A DNA stretch of 64,000 nt from Cloeon dipterum (lineage: Eukaryota > Arthropoda > Insecta > Ephemeroptera > Baetidae): positions 24,139,681 through 24,203,680 of the forward strand of contig NC_088786.1 of the NCBI RefSeq assembly GCF_949628265.1, written 5' to 3'. Numbering within the stretch: the stretch's first letter is position 1; every line of letters begins with the position of its first letter. The notes beneath the pieces are model-generated. The model was not told where the DNA came from. It did no database searches and saw only the letters and a program-made list of their open reading frames with translations. Both the position numbers and the translations under genes were made by a program. Positions 25,201 to 37,800 of this stretch are shown piece after piece.

Positions 25201-26287
25201 GCTGCCTGTAACCTCGCGAAACATCACCAAAAGGCGAGGAAAAAGAAATGCGGAACTTGCATTAAACAACAGTAGTCAGAACAATGGAAATTCCAAGGAG
25301 ATTGACAGAGAAGATCATCTGCATGCGGACGAAGAAGCTACTAAACAGGACCAAATTTCGAAGAAAACATTTGAGCCACAGCAACCAGAGGATAGCGCTG
25401 CTTTTGAGAGGGAAGATAAGCAGATAGAGCGTACTCAACAAGCCAGCAAAGCTTTTGCAACTATAGAAAAGCAGTCTGCTCCCATGCAAAAACCTCGACC
25501 TCGTAAACCTTGTCCCAAAAGCAAGAAACCAAGCAATTCTGACTACAAGAAGATGTCGGCCAGGATACCTGTGGCAGAAATGGAAGACAAACAAGTTGAT
25601 GAAGCAAGATGTGAAGGTGGATCCAAGGATAAAGTTCCGCGAAGTATGACTGACCATTCCAAGCCAAAATCAAACGTAGCTTGTCCTAAAAGCAAGAAGG
25701 TTCAGGACGAAAAGGAGACTGATGACACTACCAATAAAGGTAGTTCTTCTGACAAAATTATAACCCTTAAAAGTTCTGAAGAGCAGCTGATGAATAAACC
25801 GAACGTGCGAAACCTTAAGATCAAGAAGACTATCAATTTAGAGGCGAAGACAGCCATAGCGCCTGTCGCATTGAAGGAGGCCCCAATTAGCGAGCCTCAT
25901 GCACCCATGGTCACCGCTAAGCCAAAAACCTGCAAGCCTATGCCACTGTCTAAAAAAATACAGCTTGGTATAGTTGTGAGTGACGATCTTATCATTGATT
26001 CTGAAATGGTGCACTCAGTAAACAATATAAAACAAGAGCCCAACACCAGCAGTACTGGCGACCAAAATGATTACATGAAGAAATTCTACCAGCGTTTATC
26101 CCTCGAAGATCCCCTTGAAGGCACTAGTCGGCAGCATGTCTACAAAATGACTCAACTGCCCAACATGGAAAAGAAGAGGTCACTGCGACATCACAACGAA
26201 AGCGTCAGCTACTCTGAGTCGCCATTGACTGAAAAATCTGAAGATGATGAAACTTGGTACCCAAGCAAAAAAAACTTCAAGAAATAA
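22236..26287 (+). CDS. Shugoshin-like protein
   Basis: Shugoshins protect centromeric cohesin by recruiting PP2A. Five coding exons join in frame: 22236-22341, 22566-22946, 22999-23273, 24511-24565 and 24624-26287, giving 826 residues. The call rests on architecture. A predicted coiled coil at about 38-110 has the family's typical opening (TRLLTNNRHLALQLNKKR), resembling the shugoshin N-terminus (repeated N, then LALAL, then charged heptads). A long, poorly conserved, Lys/Ser-rich middle follows. Near the C-terminus, RSLRHHNESVSYSESPL (791-807) resembles the basic shugoshin box (RRSSR...V.YKEP.L). The 1664-bp last exon is typical. The middle contains short repeats around the core PKSKK or PLSKK (about residues 560-720). 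Exon 3 can also read into its intron, ending six codons later. Poly(A) signal AATAAA is at 26434. Another nuclear coiled-coil protein remains possible. Confidence 0.65.
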
Positions 26288-26433
26288 GAGACAATTCTAC
26301 CTGAAGTACCTGTTGTTAGATAAAACATAAGAAAATACAACCCAAAAGTGCTTGAACAATATTTAAAATAATGAGACTTGTAAGTTAGTCGATATTCTTT
26401 CTCTTGTCATTGTTGCCGAACGTTACAAAAGCC

Positions 26434-26439
26434 AATAAA
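26434..26439 (+). terminator. Poly(A) signal of the shugoshin-like gene
   Basis: AATAAA about 150 bp after the stop codon, followed by a GT-rich stretch, as in a normal cleavage site. Confidence 0.6.
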
Positions 26440-27157
26440 GTGTTGCTATCCTCATCACAGTTAATTAATTAAAAATTGATTCGTCTTGGTAGCATTGAAA
26501 TTGCGCATAGCTCAATAACCTAACGCGAGTTTCCTTCGTTGCAAGAAAAGGGCAACAAACAATTTGACAATGAAAATTTGGGTGTTGAGCAATGCACAAT
26601 TTCCGCGCAACCAGGGCAGTAATGTTCTTGTCTTCAATCAGTAATAAATCTTAAGGAAATGGGTATACTGGGCAAGTGAAACAAAGTATTATTCGGAATT
26701 GTAAGAAAATTTTGCATCTTAAGTATATTACTTTTTTGTTTCCATGCCTGGTAATTAATGCACATGGGTCAGCCAGGTGTTAAGTTCTGGCGAGGGGTTT
26801 TAAATTGAAACATTATCAGGCTCCTTTCATATCTTCTGGTCCAGCAAGTGGCGCTACACAATGATTTGAACATGAAAACTTGGAGAGTTGCGGGGTCGAT
26901 ACAGCGTTTATGGTGCCTGGAGCCCACTGTTGTTAACAGTGGCAGCAGCAGCAGCATCGCTTTTTATATCGCGTTCACCCCTTGTGCAATTATCGAGGAT
27001 ACAAAGTGCGTGTCGTTCGTGAGCGTTTGATAAATTTACAAAGAGATAATGCGAACAGCGTGGAAGCGGGATAAAAAATTTTCCGCTCGTGGGTTTTCGC
27101 AGCCAAAATTATTGACATGCCCCCAATTTGGCATAAAAGCGCGAGTGCTTTTTCCCG

Positions 27158-27219
27158 TATAAAAAATTGCTGCAGCTTGCTGCTGACAGTTTGTGCGGTC
27201 ATAGAGCACACAGCGGTCG
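27158..27219 (+). promoter_or_regulatory. Core promoter candidate with TATA, Inr and DPE
   Basis: TATAAAAA begins at 27158, exactly 30 bp before the A of an ACAGTT initiator (A at 27188). A GGTCG at 27215-27219 falls exactly at +28 to +32, fitting the Drosophila downstream promoter element consensus RGWYV. All three elements are correctly spaced on the + strand. No coding exon follows for 21 kb, so it would make a long 5' leader for tutl or a noncoding RNA. Confidence 0.45.
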
Positions 27220-30200
27220 AGTCCAAAGAGCAGGCCGAAAAGAAATTGGTCGAATCGAGCGTTGACCCCCCCTTTGTACCGCCACGTCCTTGATTGTTCC
27301 GGTCGTCAGAAGATGAAATGAGGAGATTCCTTTCACACACAGCCACCTGGTGGTGTTGCGGAGGAGAAACTTTAAATTTTATTTATTGTATAAACACAGG
27401 GAACGAACGGCTGGCTTAAATCAGGGCATAATATGATAAATTATATTTGTATTGCATCTTGCTGCTTTAATGAGGTAACTCAATGCTGCGGCTGTGGCTG
27501 TACTAAACTGTACTACTAAAAGATTGAATGCCGCGCGCTGCATTTCCTGTGTTTAGGGTGACGGCGGGTGTTAGCTGCGCTGACGCTGACTAAACTTACT
27601 TACAGTGAGCTATCTTTGACAACAAAGCCCTTTTAAGTATAGAGGGTACTCAATATTTTTACTTGGATTTAAATCTAGAGAAAAAAATTAACTTTTAAAT
27701 GTTTAAGAAAGTAATATTATATTTTCTGTCTGTATCACTTTGGTATTTTCAATAATTTTAACGTAGATTTTCTGTTAATTTGAAACAACTCTCTCCCCGG
27801 ACAATGATGGAATGGAATAACTTTATAAATCGTTAAAAGTTTCAACAAAATTTGGGTCTAAATTAAAAAAGTAACTTAATTAGTAATTATTATCTACAAA
27901 ATAAATTAATAAGAGAATAAAGATCGAATATAAAAAATAGATGAAAGTTGACCCCATTAAAATATTTTAATGAAATTATTAAAAATAATATAATTTGCAA
28001 TAATTTGTAATTTATTACAAAAAAGATATAAAAATAGCTGGTTGCGCGTATCAGGGGTCCACTCTAGACGCGCTTTAACTCGTACAGTAGTTAGTGAGTC
28101 AGTCCGCGGCTGGATGCCAGACCAAAGACCAATGCGCCTTTTATTCAATATCGGTTAACCTGAGCGCGCAGAGCAAGGAGCCGCACGTTTGCACGTAAAT
28201 ACTCCAATGCATGTGGAAATATCTTAGTTATTGTTGAAAAAAATTAAATAAAAGTAAAACTTGTTTGACCAGATAGGACGGCAACGCTGTCAGTGAGCCT
28301 TCGGTTCAGCATCATAGCGACGAGGTGGACGAACAACCTGCTTGCGTATCGATTGGCCGGTTTGAAAGTTGCGCAGCGCGCCACACGCTGCTAATGGCTG
28401 AGCGTAGTCCCCACCCTGCGTCACGACAAACGCGCAGGGTCTGAGAACTCGTTGGCTGAAGCTGAGCACTGAACGCCCAGCTATAAACACAGCACGGGCG
28501 TTGCGAGTGCTCGGCTCGCTTGAAACGAAACTCACATACATTAATTTTGCGTCAAGAAACAGGGGCGATCTCTTGATTGCGGGCCCGTGCAGTACGAGTG
28601 CGTGCGACTGAATCGACTGGACTTGTACAGGGTGAAATTGTGCGCGGCCTTTATTTCATCAATCGTGGGAAAAGCGAGAAATTCCAGCGCGGGAGGAGGA
28701 GGTGGAGCCTGCTAGACGACTACGCGCTCTTGGCCTTCCTGTGGGAATCAAGCAGGCAGGTGTGTGTCCCGTTCATTACTTTGAGACTTCTTTTGTGTGC
28801 CTGTGGAATTTTTCTTTCGATTTTAATGCACCCCCCCATTCAATGCTGTATTATAGAGGTCAACATTATTTTTTTTTCATTGTAGCGAGCGAACGGCACC
28901 TTGGCGTTTGGTGCTATTGACACCCCTCCGAAACGCCGAAGACCACTTTTTATGGATTTCTCCCACTCGCGGGGGGTGTGTGTTGTCTCCTATTTTCGTC
29001 TGCTGGGTGCGTGCGTTCGTGATCCATTTGTAAATATTTGCACGCCTCTTGTTCTTGCGAATAAAGGATTTTGAGCCGTGTCTGCCTCTTGGATAGCGCC
29101 CCATTGTTGAAGCGAGTATTGATCGTTTTTTAGTGAATTGAAATGCAGAGGCGCCCAATTTTCATTCACTCCCTCATGCAGCCCCTTATCGTGATTGCTT
29201 TTTATTGCCAGCGAGCTTTGTTCAAAGTTTGATTTATTTTTACGCCCACTTATGTATGTAATATTCTTTTTTGTGTTTAATTAAATCCGCGTCATTCGCA
29301 TCGGAAACCATCAAAAAGAGGCCCGGATGCGCCTGTTATATTATTCCCTGCTGTTGAGTGACATGAGCTCCGAGAGCGAATTATAATGTTCATTTTTCTG
29401 GCGGAATGAAGCGAAACGTCATGGGAAGAAGCATCAAAATTTATTTCCGACCCATTCTTTCACTTCGAGGCAACAGCCGTTAATAATTCATACACGCCGT
29501 TTCCCTAGTTGGGTGCCATGCCATTCGAAAGAGCAGACTACTTGTCGGATGTATAAACAAAACGATAAATAAATACACGTCAAGCAGCTTTTATTGTTAG
29601 TGCTGCAGCGCAAATCCACTTGGCCAAAGAACGTTAATTACAAATTATTTATAATTCACATTATTCACACACAAACACCGTTCTCAGCGAATGATGATTT
29701 TTTAAGCTTTTGCATAGTAGAAACGGCTAATGCAATTAGATTGAAATTAGTGTAATTAGAGTGCTCCAATTTTCTGCACAAAGGCTAGGGATTGAAATGC
29801 TTTTGAATATGTAGTCTAATTGACTTTTGGTTTTATTAACTTTTATCGAAATTTGTAAATAGTTCACCAGCATAATAAACTCTATCAAAAAATTATCACA
29901 ATAAATTTTAATTTTCGCACCACATCACTTATTTTCGGGAAGTACCCTGACTGACAAAGTTTATTTTGGGTATTGAACCCTCATGAGCTGACTTTTTAAA
30001 TGTGAGTATTTGTGGTAAACAAATCCAATGCTTAACGCTTTTCCAGCTTTTTGTGCCACTCATACTTATTTTACTATACTACTACTTGTTAATTCTGGCT
30101 AAAGTCAATACATAAACACACACAAATGAAATAAATTTGAATGCGATATTTCCCAATAAGAAACAAAATGAATATTTTCATGCAAAATAATTATTATATT

Positions 30201-31801
30201 TGAAGTTGAATAAAGAATTTGTTTTGTACTCAACACGAATCAGTTTTTTATTTATCATTTATAGTGCTTTTAAAATATGATAAACCTGCGGCTGCTAAAT
30301 TATTACTTATTGTTAGCTTTCTTGTGAATCATCGCTGGTTAACGGAAAATTATCTCATAGTCTTGAGAAGAATGCTTGAATGTGAGAAATATTTTATGGC
30401 GTTAGGTTTTTTAAATTTCGCACATGAAAGTGTTTATGTGCCCTAAATAGATGGCAAGAAAATCACGCTGAATATGCATTAATAGAGGAGCGTGCGAAGG
30501 CAACCTACTCGGTGCTAACGGAATAAATTCAGTAGATTGGAGGCGCGCACATCGACAAAGATACAATTTTGCATAGGAATCGGCATTGAAAGGCTTTTTG
30601 TATTTGTCGCGTGTCATTACAAGCTCGGCAAACCTCCTCGATCTGCGTCGACAGCAACAACAACAACGGCCTAATTGAATTTCAATACGGCACCAGTGCG
30701 AATTTGCATAAATTTTAATTCAGCTCGGAAAACCGCACGGCGCGGGCTCCGAATGGCCATTGAGGCCGCTTTATTGAAAAAGTGCCAACAACAGACCGCT
30801 CTGCTTGTTATTCCGGCGAGATGTGCACAAGCAAGAAGCGTTCAAAATTCAACAGGACCCACCTAGCTCGAATGCTGCGCTCAATGGGCCGAATTCGGCA
30901 ATATCTGGCACACGCACACCCTGTCTGCCTTGCCGCCTGCCCGCTTCCGTGATACATTAGACGCAGATTGAATTTCGCTGCGAAATTCTTTGCCCAAGCA
31001 CGGTCGCTCTGCTGAGAAATCGATTTATCGTGTTTCTGTTCCCACGCCAACAGAGCCAACTCATTACGCCGACTCGGACGTTTATGTTTTAGAATTTGTA
31101 AATTGGACGTAAAAAGTGATGACACGGGCGGAAATTGAGGTCTCGATCAAAGCGGTGTGGATTTCTTTACTTCCTCCTGTGGGCGGAGGGAAGGGATCTG
31201 AGCAGCTGGTTTCTATTATTTGGACGTATTATGATCACTTATTGATTGTCCGCAGCCGTTAAAGCTGTCTGATTACGGAAGAAAAAATTGACTTAAAATA
31301 GCTGGGGTTTACATGCAAATTTTTTCTGTGCAAAAATTTACTTTTTGTATTGCTGGCTCCGTCGAAGTGCGACCGGTTTTTGAACCCCGCAATTGTCTAT
31401 TACTGCGCCCGCAGCTCTTTTCGAGGCTGTTTGATTTAATTACGCACGCGTACATTTAGAAAATATATTCTTTCCCTGCCATCTCCGTTGCTCTCCGGCC
31501 CGCAGGGCGAGAATTTCAGCGACTTTAGTGCGCTCGGCTGCTTGTTGCCGTGGCCATTATTTATTTGAAAACAGTTTTCCAAAGTAGTTACTCATCCTCT
31601 GCAACAGATTATCCAATAATCTACTGGACTTTTCGCGAAATGACGAAAGTTTGTCCATTACAAGCCAGCTGTTGTTGAGCACAAATCTTTTGGAGCGAGA
31701 CCGTTGCCCTTTGAGTCCACACTGATTTTTTCCAGGTGTAGGCCGTAGCGATCGAAATCAATTTCACACTCTTGTGTTCCTAATAAAAGCAGTATTTCAA
31801 A

Positions 31802-31834
31802 TATATAAGTCAGCTGCGATCCCTCGTTTCAGTT
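31802..31834 (+). promoter_or_regulatory. Core promoter candidate with TATA and consensus Inr
   Basis: TATATAAG starts at 31802 and a perfect arthropod initiator TCAGTT lies with its A at 31831, so the TATA box begins at -29. No DPE is seen at +28. A stem-loop (31850-31894) lies 20 bp downstream of the presumed start. No coding exon is linked to it. Confidence 0.35.
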
Positions 31835-31849
31835 ACATTAATTGAACTT

Positions 31850-31894
31850 TGAAAAATGCATAATTCCAGCCAACTCGATGTTGTGCATTTTTCA
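31850..31894. other. 14-bp stem-loop
   Basis: TGAAAAATGCATAA (31850-31863) pairs with TTGTGCATTTTTCA (31881-31894); all positions pair with one G-U wobble, closing a 17-nt loop. It is too short for a standard animal pre-miRNA and does not match the histone 3' stem-loop. Confidence 0.5.
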
Positions 31895-34800
31895 CGAAAA
31901 TAGAAACGGGGTTCAACCTTGTGTTTGGAGTTATATAGGACTAATTATTATAAGTAAAAGACGCGCCACGAATTATCAATTTTAATCTTCAAACTTTATC
32001 GTAATTTTCAGAGCTCAATAAAGTTAAACTGCCAGTGAAAGGAAACAAATAGCTAGAAATCATGTCCTAATTCTTGCTGTCAAATTATGGTCCAATGAAA
32101 TTGTTACTGTGCTACATAAAGTGGGTGAAATGAACGCAGAAAATAGTCTCGTTCATTCGGTCAAGAGGCGCTAAATGCCAAAGCAAAGCATCAAATAACC
32201 GGAGCTGAATTTGATCCTTAACCATAAAATGGAGGCAGCCCTTCCGCCCTTGTTATAAAGCACATCCCGGATCATTACTGTAGGGAGAATGCGGTCGTCA
32301 AAAGTCGAGCGCGATAAAAATATTGGCCGCATCAGAGCGCGAGTTATTTGCATGGTCGCGTATTGATACGATGAATCGGCTTCAGCAGAGACGGATAGGC
32401 GGACGGATGGAATGTCGCAATAACAATAAAATGATCGACTTGCGAGCGGCAGAATACAGTTGTGAATATGGCCGGACGGCCTCCGGTTGCATGCAACCGC
32501 AATGCAGCAGCAGCTCTCGTTGTTTGTGCACCTCTAATTGACCTAGTAATTCGAAACACATGCTGCCCCCTCGTGAAAAATAATCTCCAATTAATTAGCA
32601 ACCTGCTTAATTAATCAAGTCGCTCGCAAATGTCAAGCCTGCCACTCTCACGCTCAATGCATTATGCATAAAGTGCAAATCCGATTCTGGTCGCGCGGCA
32701 GATGAGCTCGTTCGCTATCTCTCGAGCCAAGATGAACAACGTTGTTAAACATTCATTATAATACATGTGACGCGATCGAAAGCGGGAGGAATTTCGCTGC
32801 GCAAAGAATTGGAGCCATTTCAAATGCATAAAGTCCAGCATTATAATCTCGGTGTAATTTCAAAGCGTCGTTCTGCTGAATATTCATCGGTTTGCACCAG
32901 AATTGTAGTCAAACCTCTCAAGAGGGAAGTTTATTGTGATGCTGATTGCGGCTCAAATCGAAACCCCCATCCGATTTTGTCGCATTCAAAGTGCAGCTCT
33001 TGCATATTTTTAACATGTGTTTGCTCAGGTAAATATTTGTTGTATTACTCGTCGCTGCTCGGGAAATACGTACATCGATACCGTTGGGAAATGAATGGAT
33101 ATGGGTTGGTGGAGGTTTTTAAAACACGGCCTGACAGGTGGAAACCGAATTCGCAAAATAGCCTCTGTACTAGCTGTGTATGAATTTGAACACAGTTTTC
33201 CCGTGTGGGAAGATGTCAGATTCGATGAAGATTAATCTTTCGAGACAAGAGAAATAAACTGGTTGACAAGGGGCGATGACAACTGAATAGCAAGTAGAGC
33301 ACAAATCAATAAATTTAATGCATTCAAGGAAGCTGGCCGGCGGACGCGATCAATTGAAGCTACTCGTTAAATTTGCACCTGATGAGTGTAATTTGCTTCA
33401 ATAAATCGAAGCCACTGTACAATACTAAAATGACCTCTTTTCTTTTGTGAAAAAATAATTTCTACGATTTCCTCTTTTGATTTTGTACTAGTCAAAAAAT
33501 ATTTATTTGAAATGATGGAAACCGAACTGTAAACTTGATTGTGGTTGCGTTTGGATTAATGACCAGCAACAATACCTTCCAGATTGCTCAGAGGAAAGAT
33601 AATTGACGTTGATGAACTGAATGTGAGAAAATAGCGATGCTTCCTTTACAATTAAGCGACCATATCTTCTGCAAATGAACTGCACATTGTAAACAAATCA
33701 AAATATTTGTATCCATTTTCATAACATTTTGTTGCTAATGTTGGAGTTGGAGCAATACCGTGACATCCTATTAAACCTTGAAAGTTTTCATTGTGATTTT
33801 CTTTTCATTTATAAGGTAATCAATTATGTTGGTTGAAAATATTTATTTTTAGAGATGAAATTGAAAGCAAATCAGAGACTATGCAGCTCCCTCAAAACAA
33901 CTCGACACGCAACAGAAAAAAATATGAGAAATAACCTATTTGAGTATTTATATGCACTACTTATCGTGTTTATTTATCTTTTCCAGTGAATTTTCCAATC
34001 AGATCAGGCCGTTAATACGAGGAATCGTGCGGTGAACCGATACCAATAGCTTTTTTCTGGAGCAAAGCAGCGCACTTAGTCCCGCGCCGGTGAGATTATT
34101 GACCCGCAAAACACCCAAAATGCACCTTTGGCCGTCAACCGAATCGTCGGCGCAGTGGCAGCGGCTGGATTAATGGCGCGCGGTTATTTCACGATGAGGA
34201 AACGTAACGGCGGCAGCAGAAATATCAAGAGGTTCTCTGAAACAAAGAGCCGAGTTTTGTTTTGCTCTCCCGCAGATGAATTGAAGGCAGCCGACCCTAA
34301 TTTGCATAATGAACGCCGCACACCGCCGGCATTGTTTAGCCCTCTCTGCCGTTCGCCATGTGAAAACGACACATGAAATTTTCACATACACTCTGGCAAT
34401 GCACGGGCCCGCAACTCGCAACTCGTTGCAAACTCGTAAAAAATTGATAATATGTCCTGACAACTTTTGCATGGTGGCGCGCGTTCGCAGGCCTCGTGTG
34501 CACAATAAAGGGCGCCGAGTGCGAGTGCGCGCTGCAATTACGCTTTTTGGACACGATGACACCCTTCTTCCCATCAATTTGCCGCATGCTTATACGGCAT
34601 TTTGTTGCGGACCAAATTTAGAACTGAATTGTTCCTCTCTAATTGTGCATTCATACACAAATGAGACCACGAATTTGACGATTTTGCTTGCACACCAGGG
34701 ATTTTGGCCGATTCGACTCCAGCAAATTTGTGTTGCTAATAATATCTCGTTCCTTGCACGTTTAAAATTAACAATATTAACAATTCCGACAACTAATCCC

Positions 34801-37800
34801 TGGTATATTAAAAATATTAAAAACAAACTATAGTCAAAGAACATCATCACTTGTTTAGAATTTTTAAGTGAGATATTGTTGATCTGTCCTTTTTGCATTG
34901 CAGTAGGTACGATTTGTGTTTTACGCATTATCGATTGTAATAAAATACAATTTGAAAACTTATGATTTACACGTAATAACCTGATAATGTCAACATCCGC
35001 GAGCAAAAATTAGGTACTCAAATATTTATAAACGGACGTACCAAAAACTTCTGAGACTCAATTGAGATACCAAGCCGCATCGCTTCAAATAAGCTGAGTG
35101 CTGAATTTTGGTTTGCATTTTCGTTTTTTGTTAGTTTAGAGGTCAACAATTTAAAACATACACGCAGTATCAACTCTTGACGACGACGCCGCTACAGCTC
35201 ATTAACTGTGCGAAAATCGCAGACCATTGCAGATGCTCATCGCACGGAAAAATCTAAATCGATTTCGCCGGCAGAGGTGGTCTCTTTACCGCAATCCGAA
35301 TTGATGTTTTAAAAGCGTTTCGTTAGAAGAAACAGCGAAAAATAAATAAGAGAGTGAAAGGATGCGGCGGAAAGTTTTTTTTCTCATTTCACGCTGTGGA
35401 CTTAAGAGAATGCGACTGAGATATTAGATTCATTCATACGAAACGCGCCTTCGTTCCTTCAGACAGAAAGGAACAAATGCTTTAGTGGCATGACATTTCA
35501 AAAAGACCTCAGTGAGAAGTGAAAATGCAAGCGGCGCGAGCAGATGGATAGTATAATTTTCTTAAAGACGGATGGCATTACAAAAAACCAAACTGCGCTT
35601 GAATAAATTATTTGGGATAAATCAATAAAACGTCATGCTACGGTGCAGAGAAAGAGCACTTTGAAAGGGTCTTTTGCTGCCGAGAGCCGTAAAAATGCTT
35701 CAATGGAACAACAATCTCCAATTGTCGGATTTAAATAGAACGAATTTAACAAATGCACCATTATGGTTGTTCAAAGGCAGCGATTTAATGCCTCTCTTTG
35801 CAGCTCTGATTACTTCAAGATCATCTACCGCAGCGGCAGATCTCGAATTTAAGTGAAAACACTCTGCTGAAATCGCACTTTGCCCTGCGGCAAATTTGCA
35901 CGGTGGCCTCTCGTTTGAGCGTAAAATCAATATTTCGCACTACTTTCCGGCAGCGTCGCCCAACGAGCCGACGACGCGCCGATTGTTATTTATCGCCGGG
36001 CCTCATTTAAATGTACGCTATATATGTATGTATGTATACATCCCGAGTTGATTACACGCACTCTTGGCGTTTTCTTCCTCTCGCTTGGCGTCCGTCCGCC
36101 TCGCAGAGTTCGTTTGCTGCGAGAGGAAAGAGTGAGAGAAGAAAAGGTGGGGGACAGCATCTCGAGAGCGTCGTTACCGGCGATCGTTGAGCCAGCCAGC
36201 CGTTGTAGCATATCAAAATTTAAATCGTGACCAATTCGATCGGACGAGTCTCTCTCTCTCAACGGCCCAACAGCCTTCGCAGGAATTTCTCCTGAAATCT
36301 CTTCTCACACAATTATCTTGAATTTTTCCAGCACGCTCGCACCGGACGCGGCTTATTTCTCCGTCTCTGCACCAATTTTTCTGCATAAATAGCAGAGTTA
36401 GTCGTTGCTAAAATAAAAAAGCCATTATTCTAGCTGCCGAGGAGTAATGAGCAAACTTTTTAACAGGAAATTAAACTTTTTGATAGCTCACTCTCGATAA
36501 GCCAGCATTAAAATCTGTTATTTTCCACCGCAGAGTTTTGGAGTCAAACCAAACTTGTGTGTTCGTTCCGTGCTGTTATTTCATTATTTCCCAACGGCGG
36601 CGGCATTGCGGCTAAATCGCTGATTCATCTTCGGCGGTGCTTTGCTCCCATCAAAACAGCAGATGCATTCACGGCCTGAGAGCGTTGATTTATTTTCTAA
36701 TTGGTGATATATTGGTCCATGATCTTGAGCTTTCTACTCGATTTAGCTTCCTTTGTTGCCTCCGCCAGAGCGAGTGCAGCTTATTGAATTTCCATTGCGG
36801 ACATTGCTTCTGCTGGCAGGTGCTTTCCACCTCTTGCCAATTCTTATCGCAACAAAAAGCAACCAACTAGCTCGAAACTCATATTTTCCGCGAGGTGCGC
36901 GAAAGCGTTATTTAAACTAGATTATTTGCGGAAAGTAGAATATAATATGTACTATCTCAGCTGTATGTAGAGGAGCATCAGTTCCAATTTGAATGCAAGT
37001 GTTTAATTGCGCTATTGACCGCTTAAAACGTTAAAATCCTCTTGTGGGAAAAACAGAAAGAGGGGGTTGGTAAATTTTTTTTCTTTGATAAGATGTTTTA
37101 AAACGAGTCAAACTTGCCAACAAGCCGATTTTTCAACTCAGGCGCGTGGCGCATGTGTAATTAATATTATCGTGCTATATAATGGCCACGTAATGCTATG
37201 CTCTGGTATCCCTCAAAAGTTTTTCTTCCCACAACAGAGCAGATAAAAAATTATCTCGTGCGGCAACGTTTCCATGCAGTGGGAACGAAATTTGTCCGCC
37301 TTTCCAAAATGAGAGGGAAGCCGCTAAAAATAGAGGACATTCATCTGGCGAGCGTTTAAACATGCATTTGGAGCTCCCCAGTTATAAAATCATAAATTCT
37401 GACATCTGAATATGCAGCCTGCCTTTTTCCTCTAGGGTCCCGTGCGGGCGCCTTTTTTAATGTGCGTTCTCCGAGGAGGTTCCAAAGTGGTGTTTACCAT
37501 AAATAGCCCGCGCTGGGCCCGGACATTATTATCTCATAGTGCACGCGTAATGCATTTTATCTTGACAGCCTCCGCTGCATCTCTCTTTTTCTCTCTCCAC
37601 GCAGGTTTTCCTCCAGAAAAACAACGGCATGGTAAATAAATAACGCCAAATTCGGGGATCCTCCTTTGAGGTATTTATTTTATAAGATATTTGATGGAAT
37701 ATATTTTTTTCCGTGGCACCAGAATTTTTTCTCCCCTGATAATTATGACGCTGGCGACGACGGCGACGACACACACATACACTGGCACGTAATTACACAA

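Noticed and set aside
28482..28530. TATAAA before a GC-rich stretch and an open frame from 28577.
   Set aside because: No initiator or downstream element is found at the right distance, and the open frame has no recognisable product.
34309..34833. 174-codon open frame in the gene-poor region.
   Set aside because: It overlaps comparable open frames on the other strand, has no domain, no splice partners and no protein-like composition pattern.
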